From assembly GCA_029240195.1 (NCBI GenBank), contig JARBTN010000007.1, positions 1 to 45,806 of the forward strand: a stretch of 45,806 nt of DNA, written 5' to 3'. The first letter of the stretch is position 1. The number at the start of each line of letters is the position of its first letter. The notes beneath the pieces are model-generated. The model searched no databases, had not been told where the DNA came from, and saw nothing but the letters and a program-made list of their open reading frames with translations. The position numbers were made by a program, and so were the translations under genes. Below, in pieces: positions 42,563 to 45,806 of this stretch. This DNA comes from Chlamydiales bacterium (GTDB taxonomy: Bacteria > Chlamydiota > Chlamydiia > Chlamydiales > JARBTN01).

Positions 42563-44521
42563 ATGCAGGAGCAAAAACCCGTCAACCTCTCTCAGCTCCA
42601 GCAGCTGCCTGTCATTGAGCCGAACTTTCACCTCAGCTCAAAAGACCCCTGCTTGGCTATTTTGGCCGATTTAATGCGCATCAGGCTCAAGCAAGTGCTC
42701 CCCTCTTTTTTCATCCATGGCGATGGGGACCGAGAAGATACCATTGAAGACCAACAAGAATACCTAAAGCTGACCTTGCCCCTCATCGCTCCCTCGGCTT
42801 TTCAAAAACCCCCTTTTGAACTGTCATTCTTCATCCTCAGCCGCTACCATCCCAATTCCTTTAAATTCATCTTTGAAATGATCAGCCGCTGGCTCGTCCC
42901 TGGCAAACGGCTCAATGTCCTGCACTTTCATGCCTCTGACTTTACCTTCCCCGAGCTTGGAAAAGAGGTCTACACCCTGATGGAAATTATCTTGGAGGTT
43001 GAGACGGAGCAAGAGTCGCTGCTCGTGCAAAAAAACCTGCCCATCATCGAAACAGAGATCCGCCTCGGCGTCCATTCCCCCGCTCAAGCAAAACGAATCT
43101 TAGAGATCAAAGGGCTCGCCGCCGATGAGAAGACCGCCCATATCCACGAACATATCGCCTATCTGACAGAAAAACTGCCCTCTCTATTTGACCCAGGCGT
43201 CTTCACCGAGATGCAGCACGTCCTCGTCAAAACAAAAGATGAGTTTAAAGCTCTGCGCGACTCTAAGCTGCTGGCCAAATTGATCAGCTACCACTATCTC
43301 TTTCGTAAAGCCATTTCAAGGGAGCTGCGCCACCATCAAAATCGGCGCTACCTCTACCTCAAGCTCGTGCGCGCCTTTCACCTGAGCGGCAAAAGTCCTA
43401 AAATAGCCTTAGGCATCATCATCGGCGTCAACTTCTTAAAAGACAAAGAGGTGTTTGAAGAGCGGCACATCCTAAAAGCGGTGCAAAATTACATCCCCGA
43501 CATCTCTGCCGTCGAAGGCTCTTTCTTTGCCAACACCCGCATCAATGATGAAATCTGCACTCTCTACCTCGAGATCTATAAAAATGACCTCACCCCCTTC
43601 ACTACAGAAGAGATGCGATTTTTGAGAGGGGACCTGCCCAATGACTTAAAAGACCGCATAGAACACCTCATGCACCCCATCTTCATGCCGCGCAATGAAG
43701 AAGAAGTCATGCGCAATATTTTAAGCCTCAGCAACCAAATCCGCTTTGTCCGCGATATCCCCCAAGTGGTCATCTCCTTCGACCAGCAGGCCGATCCCGA
43801 ACTTGTCTTCACTGTCATCTGGGTGCGGGTCCTCAAACCGGACGCCGAACAGCTCGGCGAAAAAATGATGCAAAGCGCGTTGACCTACGTCCATGACCGC
43901 TGCAAGATTGTCGGCTATCTGCGCAAAAAATACCCCAAGGAAGCTTCGGTCTTTCATATCAAGATGGACAAAGAGCCCTATCTTCGCAGCGACCACTCCA
44001 TCGATCTCTATAAGGCGCGCCAAACGGTCGTCGACGAGCTGACCAAAGTGCTCGGCCCTTTCCGCGATTTCAACGGAGGCATGATCTCCAAACAAAATGA
44101 GCTCCTCTTAGAAGTGCGCGGGCTCCTCTCCCAAGAGACGCGCTACAATGACTTCCTTCTTGAGAATTTCTTCTACTCCATGAACCCTGTCATCTTGCGC
44201 AGTGTCCTGCCTCCGAAGACATTTGCTCGGCTTTTCCAGCTGCTGCTCGACTGCCTCAATGACCACACAGAACAAAAAACAGAGCCTAAATTTCTCAAAA
44301 TTCCCGACTACTTCCTGGCGATGATTCCCCTAGAAGAGGAAGGGATTAAAGACCTCTTGCTCCAGCAGCTCGAATCGCTCGACCTATCCTCATCCAACAT
44401 CGGCCACACATTTGTCACCGTTCACAGCACACCGTACCTTGGTTGCATCTGCCGCACTAAAGATCACTCCATCATCTCTAAAATCCAAGAGATCTTGAAA
44501 GCCCTCCCCTCACATCGCTGA
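42563..44521 (+). CDS. Unknown protein, 652 aa, cotranscribed with the aspartate kinase-like gene
   Basis: It starts MQEQKPVNLSQLQQLPVIEP; this ATG has AAGG 7 bases upstream and avoids the 30-base overlap that an upstream in-frame ATG would cause. No signal peptide or membrane helix. The protein is mixed alpha/beta, with few low-complexity parts and well-ordered-looking stretches (DPELVFTVIWVRVLKPDAEQ; FRDFNGGMISKQNELLLEVR; LLENFFYSMNPVILRSVLPP), as in a conserved cytosolic protein rather than an effector. The family is not one I can name. The short gap to the kinase-like gene suggests a functional link. Confidence 0.82.
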   Translation: MQEQKPVNLSQLQQLPVIEPNFHLSSKDPCLAILADLMRIRLKQVLPSFFIHGDGDREDTIEDQQEYLKLTLPLIAPSAFQKPPFELSFFILSRYHPNSFKFIFEMISRWLVPGKRLNVLHFHASDFTFPELGKEVYTLMEIILEVETEQESLLVQKNLPIIETEIRLGVHSPAQAKRILEIKGLAADEKTAHIHEHIAYLTEKLPSLFDPGVFTEMQHVLVKTKDEFKALRDSKLLAKLISYHYLFRKAISRELRHHQNRRYLYLKLVRAFHLSGKSPKIALGIIIGVNFLKDKEVFEERHILKAVQNYIPDISAVEGSFFANTRINDEICTLYLEIYKNDLTPFTTEEMRFLRGDLPNDLKDRIEHLMHPIFMPRNEEEVMRNILSLSNQIRFVRDIPQVVISFDQQADPELVFTVIWVRVLKPDAEQLGEKMMQSALTYVHDRCKIVGYLRKKYPKEASVFHIKMDKEPYLRSDHSIDLYKARQTVVDELTKVLGPFRDFNGGMISKQNELLLEVRGLLSQETRYNDFLLENFFYSMNPVILRSVLPPKTFARLFQLLLDCLNDHTEQKTEPKFLKIPDYFLAMIPLEEEGIKDLLLQQLESLDLSSSNIGHTFVTVHSTPYLGCICRTKDHSIISKIQEILKALPSHR

Positions 44522-44587
44522 CATCTTTTTGCAGCGCATTTACTACAAGCGGCGCTTTCTTATGGTACAGGTTTAAAAGGCTAACTT

Positions 44588-44701
44588 ATGAGATACACGT
44601 GTTCATCATCGATATTAGCAATGGCCCCCTTTGTCTATGCCGTTTTTAATCCCATGTATGCCAAAGAAGAGCGGGAAATGGAGCTTATCGGTGATGTGTA
44701 G
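44588..44701 (+). CDS. Possible small peptide gene, 37 aa
   Basis: ATG at 44588 follows AAAAGG at 7-8 bases. It encodes MRYTCSSSILAMAPFVYAVF followed by a short charged tail and a TAG stop. The first 25 residues are moderately hydrophobic, and AMAPFVYA looks like a short membrane or export segment. A strong terminator lies 40 bases downstream, giving a compact gene-like unit in a 310-base gap. With no homologue visible it remains uncertain; it could also be a small RNA or chance. Confidence 0.35.
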   Translation: MRYTCSSSILAMAPFVYAVFNPMYAKEEREMELIGDV

Positions 44702-44740
44702 ATGGTGTGCTAGAAGAGGCCGCGGACACCTCCCTTGCAT

Positions 44741-44791
44741 AAAAAAAAAATCCTTTAAAGCGGCAAAGCAAGGCTTCAAAGGATTTTTTTT
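44741..44791. terminator. Bidirectional intrinsic terminator
   Basis: ATCCTTT with inner AAGC faces GCTT and AAAGGAT; ten A lie on the left and eight T on the right, so both strands have a stem followed by a T-run. It serves the small plus-strand unit and the minus-strand gene ending at 44832. Confidence 0.88.
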
Positions 44792-44831
44792 GCTCAGGCA
44801 TAGGCCTGAATTTATACCACCTGATCTATTC

Positions 44832-45794
44832 TTAAGAGGGGTTCTGAGAGGGCTGTTTTTTTTCAGCTTCCCAACTTAATTTAAACCGCAATAGGGCATC
44901 AGGTCCTGAGTAACAAGTGGCTTTGCCTAAAGTTTGCTGCACTCTCCGAATCACTTCCTCATAAGAATGGCACAAAAACTTCGCCTTCCAAACCCCCTCT
45001 TCGCTTCCAAAGAGCACATACTGATCCTTTTCGACAAAATAGATGAGCAGACAGGTGAACGTTTCCAGGCCATTAGAAAAAGAGAGCAGCGCATTCAAAG
45101 AAATAGATTGAAGCTTGATGGCCAGCTTCTCGTCCAAAATGCGATGAGCAATCAAACCCAAGGCGTTTTGATCGATTAAAGCTTTCTTTAAGCTTGGCTG
45201 CATAAAAAATTGGTCCACCGCTTTCAAAGCAGCCTTGAGCAAAGGAGGGATTGGTTCTTTGAAGTTGACGGCGCTGCCGGGCTCTAAGCCCTTTTTATTT
45301 GCCGCGGCAATGCAGTAGGGAGTTTCTGGCTGAATCTGCTCGATCAGCGCTTGAAAAGAGGTCGCGGCATAGGCTGGAATATCGCTCTCATCTGGAGTTT
45401 GGCTGCCCTCCAAGCCGGCCACAGCTTGCTCATAGGTGCGCTGGAAGTCTCCATATTGAGCCATGTCTTTATAAAGGCTAAAGACTTCAATTTGCCGGTC
45501 GTAGACTACTCCATACTGCTTAAAATGCCCTTTGAATAAGGCGCTGACTTTTTTATAGACGACGTCTTGGTTCAAGCTAAAGCGCTTTTTTTCCTCTTCC
45601 GTGTAATTGCTGATCAAGAAATGCAAGCGCGGCTTTTGGGCTGTGTCAAAAATTGACGGGCTTTGAAAAATTTGCCGGATGCGCTCATCTGTCCAATTGC
45701 CCTGCCAGTTGCTCTGGGTTGATGGCCCCTCTGGCATAGGAGAGGGGCAGATACTGAGGGTGGTGGTCCGAATTAAGCCGCTGGAAGGAAGCAT
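44832..45794 (-). CDS. Unknown protein, 320 aa
   Basis: Complete in the window: AAGGA lies 7 bases before the ATG at 45794, near the right edge. The N-terminal 30 residues are Ser/Pro/Thr-rich (MLPSSGLIRTTTLSICPSPM), not a clear signal peptide. The rest is mixed helical and strand (KPRLHFLISNYTEEEKKRFS; PETPYCIAAANKKGLEPGS; LLKAALKAVDQFFMQPSLKK; GLETFTCLLIYFVEKDQYVLF). No family recognised. The promoter is beyond the window; the terminator is shared at 44741-44791. Confidence 0.75.
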   Translation of the reverse strand: MLPSSGLIRTTTLSICPSPMPEGPSTQSNWQGNWTDERIRQIFQSPSIFDTAQKPRLHFLISNYTEEEKKRFSLNQDVVYKKVSALFKGHFKQYGVVYDRQIEVFSLYKDMAQYGDFQRTYEQAVAGLEGSQTPDESDIPAYAATSFQALIEQIQPETPYCIAAANKKGLEPGSAVNFKEPIPPLLKAALKAVDQFFMQPSLKKALIDQNALGLIAHRILDEKLAIKLQSISLNALLSFSNGLETFTCLLIYFVEKDQYVLFGSEEGVWKAKFLCHSYEEVIRRVQQTLGKATCYSGPDALLRFKLSWEAEKKQPSQNPS

Positions 45795-45806
45795 AAAAAA
45801 ATCCTT

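Noticed and set aside
1-45806. tRNA, rRNA, CRISPR array, phage attachment site or replication origin
   Set aside because: No cloverleaf-like segments with a T-loop consensus, no regularly spaced short repeats, no integrase and no DnaA-box cluster were noticed on reading both strands.

Overview
The window reads as a chromosomal segment of a chlamydia-like bacterium (phylum Chlamydiota, probably an environmental Parachlamydiales-type lineage rather than the genus Chlamydia). The basis is gene order and protein style. ftsH, tilS and two LptF/LptG-type genes sit together, and rpsA, nusA, infB, rbfA, truB and ribF follow in one direction. Both blocks match gene orders I know from Chlamydia. In addition there are bilobed-hydrophobic, inclusion-membrane-like proteins, a eukaryotic-type kinase and several large proteins I cannot assign. 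The species cannot be named from sequence alone. No tRNA, rRNA, CRISPR array or intact transposase gene was seen.

Layout. Positions 1-2000: a minus-strand cassette of a DauR/YheO-type regulator, a PhzF-family isomerase and the start of an ornithine cyclodeaminase-family gene, which runs off the left edge. Positions 2100-5900: three tandem paralogues with a two-helix hydrophobic hairpin and an ankyrin-like C-terminal part. Each has the same promoter (TTGTYT, 17 bases, TAYAAT), followed by an unknown minus-strand gene whose 3' end is also present as a relic between paralogues 1 and 2. Positions 6100-15500: ftsH and tilS on the minus strand, and a tight lptF-lptG-murF/alr operon on the plus strand. 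Positions 15500-24300: an accessory island with a strong hairpin cluster, a small membrane protein, a 667-residue unknown, a protein kinase with altered HRD and DFG motifs, and a second triplet of paralogous membrane proteins.

Positions 24300-33100: the core translation block, ribF, truB, rbfA, infB and nusA (spacers of 4-12 bases) and then a separately transcribed rpsA with its own promoter and terminator. Positions 33300-38900: a 122-bp palindromic MITE-like repeat, two large unknown genes and an exported unknown. Positions 39100-45800: an Hsp20 chaperone, a DUF4385 protein, a type II NADH dehydrogenase, an aspartate kinase lacking the ACT region, a 652-residue unknown, a possible 37-residue peptide gene and a last unknown.

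How the parts fit. LptF and LptG are the inner-membrane permeases of lipopolysaccharide export. MurF/Alr supplies and uses D-alanine for peptidoglycan precursors, FtsH does membrane proteolysis, and TilS and the infB block serve translation. The two triplets, the kinase and the small bilobed protein are the best candidates for host-interaction factors; that is inference from architecture and clustering. The most notable points are the MurF-Alr fusion, the two independent tandem triplets, the kinase motif changes, the MITE and the short aspartate kinase.
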